Below, in pieces: positions 13,689 to 24,641 of a stretch of DNA of 64,000 bases. The translations under genes and the position numbers were made by a program. How positions within the stretch are numbered: position 1 is the first letter of the stretch; each line of letters opens with the position of its first letter. The stretch is taken from assembly GCA_002794775.1 (NCBI GenBank), contig NBAY01000009.1, positions 868,001 to 932,000 of the forward strand, written 5' to 3'. The notes beneath the pieces were generated by a model, which did no database searches, was not told the origin of the DNA, and worked only from the letters and a program-made list of their open reading frames with translations. Source of the stretch: Porodaedalea pini. Its lineage: Eukaryota > Basidiomycota > Agaricomycetes > Hymenochaetales > Hymenochaetaceae.

Positions 13689-16048
13689 GATATGGGTGCG
13701 GGCTACTGGTCTGGGCTACGCTGAGTTGGACTGTGCGGAGCTTGAGGGCCTTTCTTCGCTGGTTGTCGGGTGCTTGCTCGCGATCGCAGAGGCCTTCGCT
13801 CTTGTCGGTACGGCTTCGGCGCGCCTTCCACCTTGTACTCTCTTCTCTCCTCTTTTCTAAATTTCCTAGCAATACATGTGTCTCTTACACCCTTCCCTCC
13901 AACCGTACACCCAAGTATCTCATTCATCCATCCATTTGTGCGGCGCGACTTGTCCATTCACCATACACGGTCTCCTCTTCCTTTTCTCTCCTCGATTTTG
14001 TAATTCGGCTCGTATCTTCCGTAGATCTCTTTTTTCCTTCTCTTATCTTCATTGACTCGACTCTTGTTACTTCTATTATTCCATGTGCTCGAGCCCTTGC
14101 AAAGCATTTTCTCTATATTATACTACTGTCTCGTCTCATCATCCGCTTTTCAGCCTTTCGGCTCTCAAGTTTTAGTGCTGGATTGGCGGCCCGAAAGGGG
14201 CAAGTGGGTTTGAATTCCCACCGTGTGTGCATCTCTCCTGAAAACAAAGCAAATCTTGGACAGTGATTGAAGAGCTGATATCTGAAATGAGTGGATGATC
14301 AGACAAAAACACTATGATTAATGCACTACAGTTTAGACATTAGATTTTGGAAGGACATATAAGTGGCATATAATACAAGAAAAATAAATGTGCATTTCCT
14401 GTAAGCATCTATCTAACTTGTATTTATCTTGTATCCTATGTGAAGGCTAATAAGAATATGATATACTGACTGACATGCTGACACCCAACATATAAACTGG
14501 TGAAGAGCCTTCCGGCTCCATTGTCAGGCATAATCAGTAGAATAAATACATTACAGCTCAGACATCAGACTTTCAGAGGGCATATAATCAGAATACAAAA
14601 TGATAAAAGTATAGTATTTTTTTGTAATTATCTATCTGTCTTGTATATGCCTTGTATTGCACCAAAACTCTTGTAACGAGCTTGTATCCGACTCGAAGAC
14701 ATTTTGGCACATGACAAGCTGACTAACAGACTTTTATTACCTTACAAGGTATACAAGGCTATACAGGCGACGCGACTTTTTCGTGATGACCCGCTCGGTC
14801 AACTAATGCACGTTGCGCATCTCTGAGTGCCATTGCCACTGAAGTCTAACCGCCGGAGATGTTAGCAGATCCGAGCCGAGCCTAGAGTTCTCATATTGCA
14901 ATCGTGCCTCCTCCCTCGGTCGAATACAAATGGCTTTCGCCGGGAATGATTAACTCGATTCCTGAACCTCACGGGAATTCGAGCTAAAAACAGAAAAATC
15001 TCATAAGTCAAAAGCCTCGAGCTTCGCAGTTGGCTCGGGGGTGATGTACAGTCTGTTATCGAGCCCAGAAAAATATGACGCTGTATGGGGAAAGCTACAC
15101 TTAGAAGGGATGCTTCGATTCATGCGAAGTAGTTCCAAAAGTCGGTGAGACGTGTCTTCGCTCGAAATGTTATTCCACGATTCATGCGTATTGGTCTGCA
15201 TTCTTGCACGCATTTAGAGCGTAAAGCCTCCGAGCGTCTCTGTGCTCTCAAGTAAAAAATAGAGGATAGGGTTCAAGGTTAGAGCTTGACTGTATAGCGA
15301 CGATTCTCAACAGAGGGGAAGGAGGCTATCATTGCATACTCACAGACCGGCTAGCTCCTGAGTACCCCCGTTAAAGCACACGACTAGAAAAGAACCGAAG
15401 ATCCATGAGGCGCAGAGGCAAGGGAGTTCCTCAGAAGCTCACCTTAAGAGTATACATAATCATACCTAACTCGGAGGGATGGGAAAGGGGAGAGCGTCGA
15501 ATGCTCAGGTCAGAGCATCAATGGCCGATGGCTGTTCTCAGGAAACACGGGTTTTACTCCTGCCGCTATAGCCGCCCAAGTCTAAAAACATAGCAGCAGT
15601 GCGCGACTTTATCCGTGATCAAGCTGCGAAGTAAGTGAGAGGGTCCCTTTTGTCATCATCTTGGTCGAGGCGAGGTGGAAGTGCGATTCGAAACCAATGC
15701 CACGCCAATGATTCAAAGAGCCTTTATTGTTGTGCTATTGGAGTGCGGTCCACCTCTTCTCTCGTGTCCGTTTCTTTGCTTCTAATAATTGAATGAAGAG
15801 CTTCGATTCGCTCCGTTGCGTCGGCACTTCATTAAAAGTCCCACAGCTCGGCGCCCCTTGCTAGTGAGCAGGCCAAAATCAGATGCTGAGGCAGTGCTAT
15901 AAGAATTTGCATAGAGGCCGGAGGCAAAAGCCCCCTGGAGCAGCGTGGAAGCGATTGAGGAGGTTTATTTTGCAATTGTCTCGCAAGGGATAAGTAGAGC
16001 CCTCTTTCTTGTGAAAAGCCCTCAAATTCCCCACAAGTCTCCACCAAC
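13689..16048. other. Gene-poor AT-rich stretch with a diverged ~230 bp repeat
   Basis: No gene is recognised in about 2.4 kb. The segments at about 14310-14460 and 14540-14690 are diverged copies in direct orientation: each runs from a cacta/tacag word through gacat-aga-ttt and catata to a cttgta cluster. The T-rich frame at 13733-14266 is low complexity, not a gene. The last 150 bp carry the promoter and 5' UTR of the repeat-peptide gene. Confidence 0.4.
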
Positions 16049-16638
16049 ATGCTCGCTCTCCACATCGTTTTCTTCGCCTCTTTCGCGCTCGCCCTGGCCG
16101 TCCCAACGTCTGTCAAGGAACCGGCTAGCGATGGTGAGTATCCGAGTTCCATCTGAGAAGGTGGACCACGTTAAATTGTTAAAAGGAATTAACGGCGCGC
16201 CGCTGGGGCAAACATTTAGGATGAGAGATGGTGAGAAGGAAATGATGATCGCCTGCTCGAGGTACCTGATGACTGATTCTAGGCATTGACGGAGCACCAC
16301 TTGGCCAGACCTTCCGCGCAAGAGATGGTGAGACTAAGAAGTTTAATATAATGACACAATCTAAGCACAAACGAAAGGTATAGACGGGGCTCCGCTTGGA
16401 GAGACGTTCCGAGTTCGCGATGGTAAAGAGACCCGCTTGTATACCAAATTCGGCCTGACGCAGAGCAATTCGCAGGAATCGACGGGGCGCCCTTGGGCGA
16501 AACCTTTCGTCCGAGAGATGGCATCAATGGCGCACCGTTAGGCGAAACTTTCCGTGTCCGCGGAGGTGCGTAGTTTCAGCTGATTCGGTGTTCAAAGATA
16601 AGAAGGACGCTGATGACATACCGCTAGGCGACTCGTAA
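16049..16638 (+). CDS. Secreted protein of five 15-residue repeats, one repeat per exon (novel peptide-precursor candidate)
   Basis: Closed six-exon model of 106 residues: 16049-16133, 16186-16230, 16283-16327, 16378-16422, 16476-16565 and 16628-16638. The start codon is followed by a clear signal peptide, a hydrophobic run ending ALALAVP, then a short TSVKEPASD spacer. Five consecutive units follow the pattern GI(D/N)GAPLG(Q/E)TFRxR(D/G), where x is M, A, V, P and V in turn. A GDS tail ends the protein. Exons 2-4 are exactly 45 nt and exon 5 is exactly 90 nt. Every intron splits the first Gly codon after its first base (phase 1), and introns are 50-62 nt. There are no cysteines in the repeats and no KR or RR Kex2 sites, but every unit has an R-x-R near its end. 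It could be a secreted peptide precursor or a repetitive wall protein. I do not recognise a family. Confidence 0.85.
16186..16565 (+). repeat. Tandem exon-intron repeat array of the peptide gene
   Basis: Units of about 95-98 bp (45 bp exon plus 50-53 bp intron) are repeated. The exon parts encode the same 15-residue motif, whereas the introns show no obvious mutual similarity by eye. The fourth and fifth coding units are fused without an intron at 16520/16521. Confidence 0.85.
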
Positions 16639-16911
16639 CTATTTTCGCGCTGACTGATGGCGAGAGAGCAAGGTCACTGCATAAACAGTCTCACCGGTCT
16701 TTTCGTTCGTCTTGGGCTCCTTGGCTGGTGATAAATTCGCTGAATAGTCAAAGAACTGTACATCCATACTACTGTATGATACGGGAAGGAGGTGGCATTT
16801 GTAACTTTTATGAATCCAGAATGAGTTTGATACCTGAATTATAGACTGTTAAAAGCTTACTATAGGAAATGTCCCTCAGCCAATGCTACTTTAGATCCAG
16901 TCCATGCCCTC

Positions 16912-18026
16912 TTAAACGCCCATCTGCATCATCAACATAGTTTCGAAGGCATCGTCGCTCTTAGGCACATCTGTGCCTCGTGCACCGACGCCTGCTAAAA
17001 GGTCGCTGTCGCTGTCCGGAACGACCCAGTCGTTGGATTCTAGGCGTCTGTGGCCGACGAAAATAAAGCCTTCTGGGCCAAAAATATGCCAGTCCTGTTC
17101 CTCTCGAGCCACTTGTTCTCCGCCGACCGAGAATTCTTGTGATGTGTGATTCATCCCATGGCGGGCGAGTACGGGAAAGAATGTAAACCATAGGCCAAAT
17201 GCTGACCAAAAAGCGGTCTCCTTGGACAGGCTGCGGATCTTGTACGAAATTATGATCTCAGGCGATTGGCCAGAACGAGCGAAAGGCGACGACGTGAGTT
17301 GCAAGAGCGACCTGAGTAAAGGTGCAAGGAGATGAGGAAAGTACACCTAATTGGGTTAACTCTGCTCGCTCGGTGAAACTGAGCGAGCTCACAAGGTCGC
17401 TGCAAACTAGGTGCGTCAAGTGTCGTGGTCCTCCCAATTCATAGTTTTCGTCAGTCAGCAGGCCAGACAGCCGGTACACCTCCGCACTGTCTCCCCACGG
17501 CAGAGGGAGTATCTTGACGGGGACAATATCCATACCCATGAGGTGTGAAGCCAACCATCTCCGCCTTTCATTACGTAGAGTTTCTTCGAGTAGTGGGCAA
17601 ACATCAGAAAGATCGGTCAAGACGAGCAAATCCCTTGTCCTCCCGAGTCTTGACAGTTGTTCCGCTAACTTGAGACCAACATATCCCGTTCCAGAGCCGA
17701 GCTCGACGATTGTCAGAAAGCAATCGTCTTCCATTCGAGTGATTGAGCATGGTGGGTCGAACTGCCAATCGTGAGATACAGAGAGCTCAAAGTAGCGAGT
17801 CATGAGCTGAGCAGCTTCCCTAGCAAGTCCAAATGCCCGTATGAGCTCGTTGCATCAAGTCGGTGTGATGCTAGGACAATCACCAGATTCTTCCAGCAAT
17901 TCCAAACTGTTGTATGGCTCTTTTCTGAGCTTCTGCGTCGAATGACCCTTTCTCATCCTTCTCCGAGACAAGAGGCGTAATATCGAGGCCGTGAGGAAAA
18001 TTAGGGTGCGAGACTCGGGCAGACAT
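16912..18026 (-). CDS. Putative protein-lysine methyltransferase (Methyltransf_16 family)
   Basis: Exons 18026-17884, 17819-17393 and 17346-16912 give a closed 334-residue model. SAM-binding motif I is VELGSGTGYVGLKLA, followed by LVLTDL. An upstream QQFGIAGRIWEAAQLM segment and a downstream LPLPWGD and CSDLVYFPHLLAPLL are typical of the METTL21/FAM86-like family that methylates lysines in translation factors or chaperones. The substrate cannot be told from sequence. The start is placed where MSARVSHPNF begins, 38 residues before the family-typical QKRAIQQFG. The gene is divergent from ANT1 with 147 bp between starts. It is tail-to-tail with the repeat-peptide gene, but nothing shows a functional link to it. 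Confidence 0.86.
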
Positions 18027-18173
18027 CAAGTTCAAGGTCAAAACCAACTGCGCGTCATCACCAGCTTTGAGCTCTTGCAGCTATCACATGGCTTATATTC
18101 GGGCACTCACTAGCCCGAGTCCCCACCTCCGTAAGCTGCGTGTCTCTCCTTCTTACGACCATCATCGCAAGCC

Positions 18174-19558
18174 ATGAGCTCGTCGAAGCCCCAGGAGCAG
18201 TTGACGCCGTTCGGATACGCGTTAGCGGGAGCTTTGGGCGGTGTTTTCAGTAACGCGTATGTCTTGTAGCTATTTCGCTCGTCCGCCACGACTGACTCAA
18301 GTTTCCACTAGTGTAATCTACCCTCTCGATACGTGTGTACTATTCTTCATACTACTTAGTGGGAGTCTAACAAATGGGCAGGGTTAAAACACGTATCCAA
18401 GCGGATTCCACAGTATCAACAAAGGGCAAGACACGCGATGTCTCAGTCATATCGCTGCTTTTACGTATCCTGCGCGAAGAGGGCGTATCGAGTTTCTACA
18501 ATGGATTCGGGGCGAGCATGCTGAACACATTCTCTACGCGTGAGTTCTACATTCAATTTGACAGCGTCTGGAGTATACTCAGTTGCCCGAAGAATATGCA
18601 TATTTCCTCTTTTATTCGTTCGTCAGAGGATCATATCTCAAGAGATTAAGCAGCCGATTACCGAAGGGCTCGAAGGCGCCGACAATCTCGACTGCGATGG
18701 AATTGCTGCTGGGAGCCATTGCAGGTGCCCTGGCTCAAATATTCACTATCCCTGTCTCTGTTATCGCGACGCGGCAGCAAGTTGGGCGCATCCAGCATCC
18801 TAACGAAGGCCCCGCTCCGTCTTCTCCATCAGAAGTCTCCCCTTCAAAGCCTTCCTATAGCGACGTAGCCGACCCCAGCTCATCTGTTTCTGCGCCTCCG
18901 GATACAACCCTTGATAATTCTTTTTTGACGGTCGGAAAAGATATCATCCGGACGGAAGGCGTGACTGGCTTATGGCTTGGGCTCAAGCCATCGCTTGTCT
19001 TGACTGTGAATCCGGCAATTACCTATGGCGTATTCGAACGGGTAAAAAGTCTGCTTCTGCTGGCGAAGGAAAAGACCGGAGGACAGCTCAAGTTGACGCC
19101 ATGGCAGTCCTTCTTCGTTGGTGCCCTAAGCAAATCACTTGCTACAGTGGTACGCCTTAGTATTCTTATTCATTTTCTCTCAGAGTTGAATTGTATCATA
19201 TTTGCTTTCAGGTAACATATCCATATATTATGGCTAAAGTTAAGATCCAGGCTGGAACGCAGAACTCGGATGGGGATCTTCCGACTTCGACCTCTGCTTC
19301 CTCGAAGAAGGCCAAAAAGGATGGCGCAGTCGCCATTTTGACCCGTATCTTGAAGGAGCGTGGGCTGTCAGGCTGGTATCAGGTACGGAGCTTTGGAAAC
19401 TATCTGAGAATTTCCACTGATTTCTCTGCCTACAGGGAATGGGCGCCCAGATCATCAAGGCTGTACTTTCACAGGCTTTACTTTTCATGTCAAAGGATCA
19501 GTTCGAGCAGTATGCGCTCATGATCTTGATTGCACAACGAAAACTTGCAAGCGCGTAG
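18174..19558 (+). CDS. ANT1: Peroxisomal adenine nucleotide carrier (SLC25A17/Ant1-like)
   Basis: Mitochondrial-carrier-family protein that exchanges ATP and AMP across the peroxisomal membrane in yeast. Exons 18174-18256, 18312-18332, 18382-18539, 18593-19149, 19212-19382 and 19436-19558 give a closed 370-residue model. Repeat 1 has YPLDTVKTRIQ, repeat 2 IPVSVIATRQQ, and repeat 3 TYPYIMAKVKIQ. These are three P-x-[DES]-x-x-[KR] carrier signatures, each after a hydrophobic helix. The N-terminal FGYALAGALGGVFSNA and the late ALLFMSKDQFEQY agree with Ant1/PMP34 rather than ADP/ATP carriers of mitochondria. The loop between helices 3 and 4 carries a Ser/Pro-rich insertion. Exon 2 is only 21 nt. 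The start is the first ATG after a 147 bp divergent promoter shared with the methyltransferase gene. Confidence 0.9.
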
Positions 19559-19771
19559 ATAACCTCAGATACACACTCCACGTGCAATAGAACAATTTTT
19601 TTTTCATGTTCACCTAAATAGTTACTGGTCGACCTCGAAGATCATTTTGAGGCAACTTGATCTAGGTAGGTAGTATAACAAAGAAAACGCGCTCCTGATG
19701 AATTTCCGACAAATTTGCTCAGAATCTGCGAGCTGGAACAATACTAGTCTCACTATAGGATGCAATTAAGG

Positions 19772-21520
19772 CTAGTCCAGTCCGAGTGCTTCATATAGTT
19801 CCATCATAAATATCGGACCTAACAGGCTTTCACAAGCCTGCAAAACGTTACTGTGGATATTCGCGATTGACATATCTGTCTCCAGCAGCACATCTGTAGT
19901 AAACCCGCTCTGGAGCATGATCTCGTCGATAATATCCTTTGTAGCCTTTATGGGCCGTCCTTCAGTGTCCACAAAGCGGATTCGACTGAGGCTCGGCCGC
20001 ATGGGGAGTTCATGTTCGTCCAGAGAAGACATGGTAAACGTTTCGTGAATAGACACCCGTTTCCCGTTGTTTGGTACTCGAAACTCCAGAGCCATGAGTT
20101 TGCCATCGCCTCCACCGAGTCTCTTCACAGCTCGCTCTCCTCTCAAGTTCGGGAATTCTTCCAATTCCTCCTTGAAAGCTGCGAACGGATAGACGTCCAA
20201 CACGGGAGGGAATTCACAGTAATCAATGAGTACTGCGAGTTCCTTCCGTGCCAGTTTCGTGTACTTTTGAGATGCCATTGCACGTAGGGAATCTTGATGG
20301 CGACAAGCGTCATTTGTGGCTACGTGGAGCATAAATTCCAGTTCTTTTTTGGGCGGTGGGCGTATTACTGGGCTATCATGCGGAGCTTCGCAAACAGGCC
20401 GAGGCAAGTGTGAGTATTTAATCGCACTATACGAAGTGGGACCTACTGTTCTCGCCTGACTTTCTGTGCTGATACCGATTGCAGTCCGCTTTGTGTTCCT
20501 TCCATGCATCTGCCTGGCACTTCTTCGAGCAGTAAGATGCCTTTTGACATCCAGCACATTTTTTGAATTGTTGGCTTGACCCTTCACCGCACTGCCGGCC
20601 TTTGCGTCAGCAATTTGAATAACTCATGCAATATGATTTGATACACCAAGGACGCACGTTATCACATAGATAAATCTTCCCTCTCCTAGATTCGAAGAAG
20701 TCACTGTACCACTTGTATACCAGTCGCTCCACGAAGTAGCGTAAGAATGCACGCCATTCAGATCCTAGTGATCCATCTACCATTCTTCGGTGGTGTGTTC
20801 TTGAGATGCCCTCCATCTCCACCTCTACTGCTGGCAAAATCGAGGTGTACAGGAAATATCTTGAGGTCTTCGTCAGACACTCCGTGAGTTTGCCTCTGAA
20901 CTGTAAATTAGAGGGCTGGGCGGTGACGGGGAAACACGTCGCGAAGTTTTTGAGGAATCCACATTGCAAGGCTTGGATCAGTAGGGAGCGACCGTAGATC
21001 GAGGTCGCCGAGTCCGCTATGAGCATAAAGCAATGGTTCCACGCATCGACGATATGCATATTGCGAGGATGCACCAACGAGGCCTTGGAAAGTACACTGA
21101 AGGCGTCCAACAATACGGGCATCGCCCCTGCGTTCCAAATCACTGGACGTAAAGGACACGCTTCGTAGGTTTCAAACACGAAGAACAAAAAAAACAAGCT
21201 CGTGGATTGGCCTAAAATCCTGCTTCACGCTCTGTGTTGTTTGGTGAAGGCGGCGCAAGAGAACTTTGATGAACTTGTCTTGCTTGTCATTAACCAAGGT
21301 GCAGATATAATCGACTCCTTTGTTCAACCCAGCAGGCCCGGAACGCGATGCCGCTGTCATCAGCACTGATGTGAGCGCGGCGCAGAGCTTTCGATACGCC
21401 AGCTTGTCAGTTCAGGCATACGAAGGAGCAGGACTATACAAGAATAGCAAGACCTACCTTTTGCGGATCCCGCTCCATAAGCCTTTCGACATCCTGCCTC
21501 GTCAGTCTCTGGGCGGCCAT
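19772..21520 (-). CDS. Helical-repeat plus MYND zinc-finger protein (paralogue 2, one homopolymer frameshift)
   Basis: Exons 21520-21458, 21402-20658, 20591-20447 and 20385-19772 give 521 residues if one base is removed from a run of eight A on the plus strand (21187-21194). As written, the run shifts the frame inside the helical domain between RPIHEL and FETYEACPL. After removing it, the segment has exactly the same length as in paralogue 1. The MYND finger is complete (CDNC, CAGC, YCSKKC, HKADC). The C-terminal domain starts LEFMLHVATNDACRHQ and ends ELYEALGLD. The intron inside the first C-x2-C pair is conserved. Exons 3 and 4 (145 and 614 nt) are identical in length to those of paralogue 3. 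Either a sequencing error or a very young pseudogene. Confidence 0.82.
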
Positions 21521-21713
21521 TTAGACCAAGGCAGCGCAATAACAATGGGGTTGTTAGCTAGTAGCGCAGCTGCTCGTCGGGTTTGTCGATGAAAAACGAA
21601 TGGTGGCTCAGTTCGACGCGCCACCAGATGCTATCAAGCTTCGATTCTCAGCAAGCAGCTTTCCCATTCCTGCCAGAGAACAAGGCTCAGAGAGGCTTAA
21701 GGGATTTCCTTGG

Positions 21714-22434
21714 CACGGCAGGAAAATCCGGGGTTTTCCGTGAGGGAGGAGTATATCATGGAGTGTTTAGTGGGGCTCATATAATTTCGGACGGAAAAGC
21801 TGTATATGGACAATGAAACTAATTATAGTCATAAGCAAGAGGATGGAGTGTGAAAAGATTTGGAACTTAAGTGCACATGACACAATAAGATCATGTGACT
21901 ACTATTTATGGAAATTAAAAATCCCGTGTTATTAGGTTCCAAATCTTTTCACACTCCATCCTCTCGCTTATGACTATAATTAGTTTCATTGTCCATATAC
22001 ATCTTTTTCGGCCGAAATTATATGAGCCCCACTAAACACTCCGTGATATACTCCTCCCTCCACGACAGGAAAATCCGGGGTTTTCCGTGAGGGAGGAGTA
22101 TATCACAGAGTGTTTAGTAGGGCTCATATAATTTCGGCCGAAAAAGCTGTATATGGACAATGAAACTAATTATAGTCATAAGCGAGAGGATGGAGTGTGA
22201 AAAGATTTGGAACCTAAGTGCACATGACACAATAAGATCATGTGACTACTATTTATGGAAATTAAAAATCACGTGCTATTAGGTTCTAAATCTTTTCACA
22301 CTCCATCCTCTCGCTTATGACTATAATTAGTTTCATTGCCCATATACAGCTTTTTCGGCCGAAATTATATGAGCCCCACTAAACACTCCGTGATATACTC
22401 CTCCCTCACGGAAAACCCGGATTTTCCTGCCGTG
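21714..22434. mobile_element. Double foldback MITE
   Basis: A 721 bp element bounded by inverted ends CACGGCAGGAAAATCC and its complement. Inside are two tandem foldback units, about 21721-22065 and 22073-22425, each with arms of about 130 bp around an AT-rich spacer. The arms share words such as gagggaggagtatatca and ggatggagtgtgaaaag. The flanks (ttgg left, tggg right) could hide a short TGG target duplication. There is no transposase; the 30-80 codon frames inside are mirror images of the arms. The element lies between the 5' ends of MYND2 (-) and CAP2 (+). Confidence 0.8.
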
Positions 22435-22937
22435 TGGGAAGATCATTTGTGCATAAGAAGAGCAAATTAAGTGGACAATAGTGGCCATAACAGGGACACA
22501 GCGGATATGACGACAATGGAACAGCCATGCAATCGGAATTTGAGGAGATCTAGAAAACAATCCAAGCTTGAGGCAGCATTTCAGCAGGGTGTTCATAGCT
22601 TTCAGCTAGCATAATGATCGCAAATATTAATATTTTCTAAACGAAAAGTATACGAGTCAGACAATTGCCTCAGGAAAAGAAATAAACACACCTTTCTCAA
22701 TGATCTACAAGCCAAAGTAGTGCTATTTTGCAAAAGTACCAGCTTGGTGATGTTCCCCCTGGTTAATATGTTTTACTAGCAGTTGAAAAGTCACAAGGAG
22801 TTCATCCAGGTCAACGTTCGAACTGAATGTGAAAGAGGCGTGACTCCGAGCTGGCAACGACGCGTACCCGACGCGCCTCCTCAACCCTATCTCTGCATCT
22901 ACCGTACCCTCCGTTTCCAATCTCACCTCACCTCAAA
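22435..22937. other. CAP2 upstream region
   Basis: 503 bp between the foldback element and the CAP2 start, AT-rich on the left. The last 70 bp are C-rich and pyrimidine-dominated, as in many fungal core promoters. No gene seen. Confidence 0.35.
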
Positions 22938-24097
22938 ATGACAGACCTCCTCGACTCAATGCTCGACCTAATGCGGCGGCTCCCACCAACAAGCGTCGAA
23001 GAGAACGTCGCCGCGCTCGTGAGCATCTGCCCGGACTACGCCGACGACCTCCTCGGCAGCGTCGACCAGCCCCTGCGCCTCATGGTCGACCGCGCGACCG
23101 GCCGCGAGTACCTCGCGTGCGACTACAACCGTGACGGCGAGAGCTATCGGTGTGTGTGCCTTTGCGCTTTTCTTGTGATTGATCTTTTCTGACTGAGAGG
23201 GTGATTCATACTATGTATGTATGCTATAATGCCTGACAAATTTGAAGGTCCCCTTGGACGAATGAATACGACCCGCCCTTAGATGACGGCACCACGCCGT
23301 CTCCAAAACTGCGCAAGCTCGAGATCGCAGCAAACGAGGCATTCGACACCTACCGCGAAATGTCCGTGTTTAATCCCTCTTACTCGAGCAACGCTCAATC
23401 CAAATGTAAATACTGACTTTTGGAAAACACACCGCAATCGATTTTCAGGTACTTCGAAGGCGGCGTCTCCTCGGTATACCTCTGGGACCTCGACGACGGC
23501 GGGTTCGCAGGTGTCGTCGTCCTCAAAAAAGGTTCGTATGTCTTTCTCTATCCTTTCCAACTCCTATTCTCATATAAGTTTACACCCTACTCGGTTCCGT
23601 GTAACAGTGCTGTCTCCGAATTCCGCTGATGCGCCTTCGGGCGCATGGGACTCGATCCACGTGTTCGAGGCGTCCGAGCGCGGACGCAACGCGCACTACA
23701 AGCTCACGAGCACGATCATGCTCCACCTTGTCACGCAGAGCCGCGTTGGCGGCGAATCGGATGGAAAAGAGAGTTCAGGCGAAGGATCGATCACGCTGAG
23801 CGGGAGCATGACGCGGCAGGCAAAGCACCCTCTTCCCAAGTTTCCTCACCCAAGCACCCATTAACGAAATCTGCATAGATCGAGCAGGACCACCCGCTCG
23901 CAGACGCGTCGTCGCACATCACAAACACGGGGCGGATGGTCGAGGACCAGGAGCTCAAGATGCGCAACCTGCTGCAGGACGTGTACTTTGGGAAGACGCG
24001 CGATGTCGTGCACGAGCTGCGCTCTGTTGAGAGCCTCGAGCGTGCGCGTAAACAGCGCGAGCTGCAGAAGGAGCTTGTTGGGCTCATGAGGAAGTGA
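22938..24097 (+). CDS. CAP2: F-actin-capping protein beta subunit
   Basis: Pairs with the alpha subunit to cap barbed ends of actin filaments at cortical patches. Exons 22938-23149, 23248-23361, 23449-23531, 23608-23817 and 23877-24097 give a closed 279-residue model, the usual family length. Diagnostic segments are [17 protein letters not shown]-like [43 protein letters not shown] and [23 protein letters not shown]. The fourth intron starts with GC (cag/gcaaag) and ends in AG. No GT donor nearby preserves both the frame and the conserved [20 protein letters not shown] junction, so this is a GC-AG intron. The start agrees with the family consensus MTD.LLD. Confidence 0.94.
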
Positions 24098-24641
24098 TCT
24101 TGGGGTTTGGACGGGTGGGGGAATCGCGGAAGGGGACGAAGACGGAGCGATGTACGATTTGACATGTACTGTACTTACAAGTGTACAAACCAGATTATGT
24201 TTTTATCTTGCGCGTTACAAAGCGCACAAGACACTCATGTTCAGATTTCATAAAGCACAGGTCCAAGGGTATGTATTTATACATGCACAAATTTTGCACT
24301 TCACCTGCTCTCCTTTGTGCCTTCGTTCGCAACCCGCGGGACAAGGAACAGAAAAAGGCGACCTATGCCAGCGCGAATACAAGGGTCCGCTGCAGTACCA
24401 TCGACGAATGGTGAGATTACAATACAGTCGGGTACCTCAGTTCCGTGATCACTGTGGGCGCCCAGGGTTGCCAATGTGCAGACGATGCTCGAGGTGAACG
24501 TACGACAATTAAATGCTTCCATTGTCAGCATTCAGCGCTCCGCCCTGAAGGCAGGCAAGGCCATCATGTTTACTTCCGTTCTTATTTCCCCCCATTCACG
24601 TCCTCCTTCCTATTTTTGCATGTCTTGCGAAAGCGGGCCTT
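24098..24641. other. Intergenic between convergent CAP2 and CYP10
   Basis: 544 bp of presumed 3' UTR from both sides. The plus-strand frames here read through the cyclophilin 3' exon in antisense and show no motif. Confidence 0.4.

Noticed and set aside
14160..14225. tRNA-like 3' part (GGGTTTGAATTCCC)
   Set aside because: The stem around the loop needs an eight-base loop, and no acceptor, D or anticodon arms pair upstream; at most a B-box-like remnant.
13733..14266. 177-codon plus-strand frame, Ser/Leu/Phe-rich
   Set aside because: Arises from pyrimidine-rich low-complexity DNA; no domain and no promoter or splice context.
16912..18026. Methyltransferase as tailoring enzyme for the repeat peptide (RiPP cluster)
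   Set aside because: It matches a conserved housekeeping lysine-methyltransferase family and is divergent from ANT1; no UstYa-like (DUF3328), peptidase or oxidase gene was recognised beside the peptide gene.
22333..22596. 87-codon minus-strand frame
   Set aside because: Its C-terminal part is the foldback element arm; the rest has no motif.
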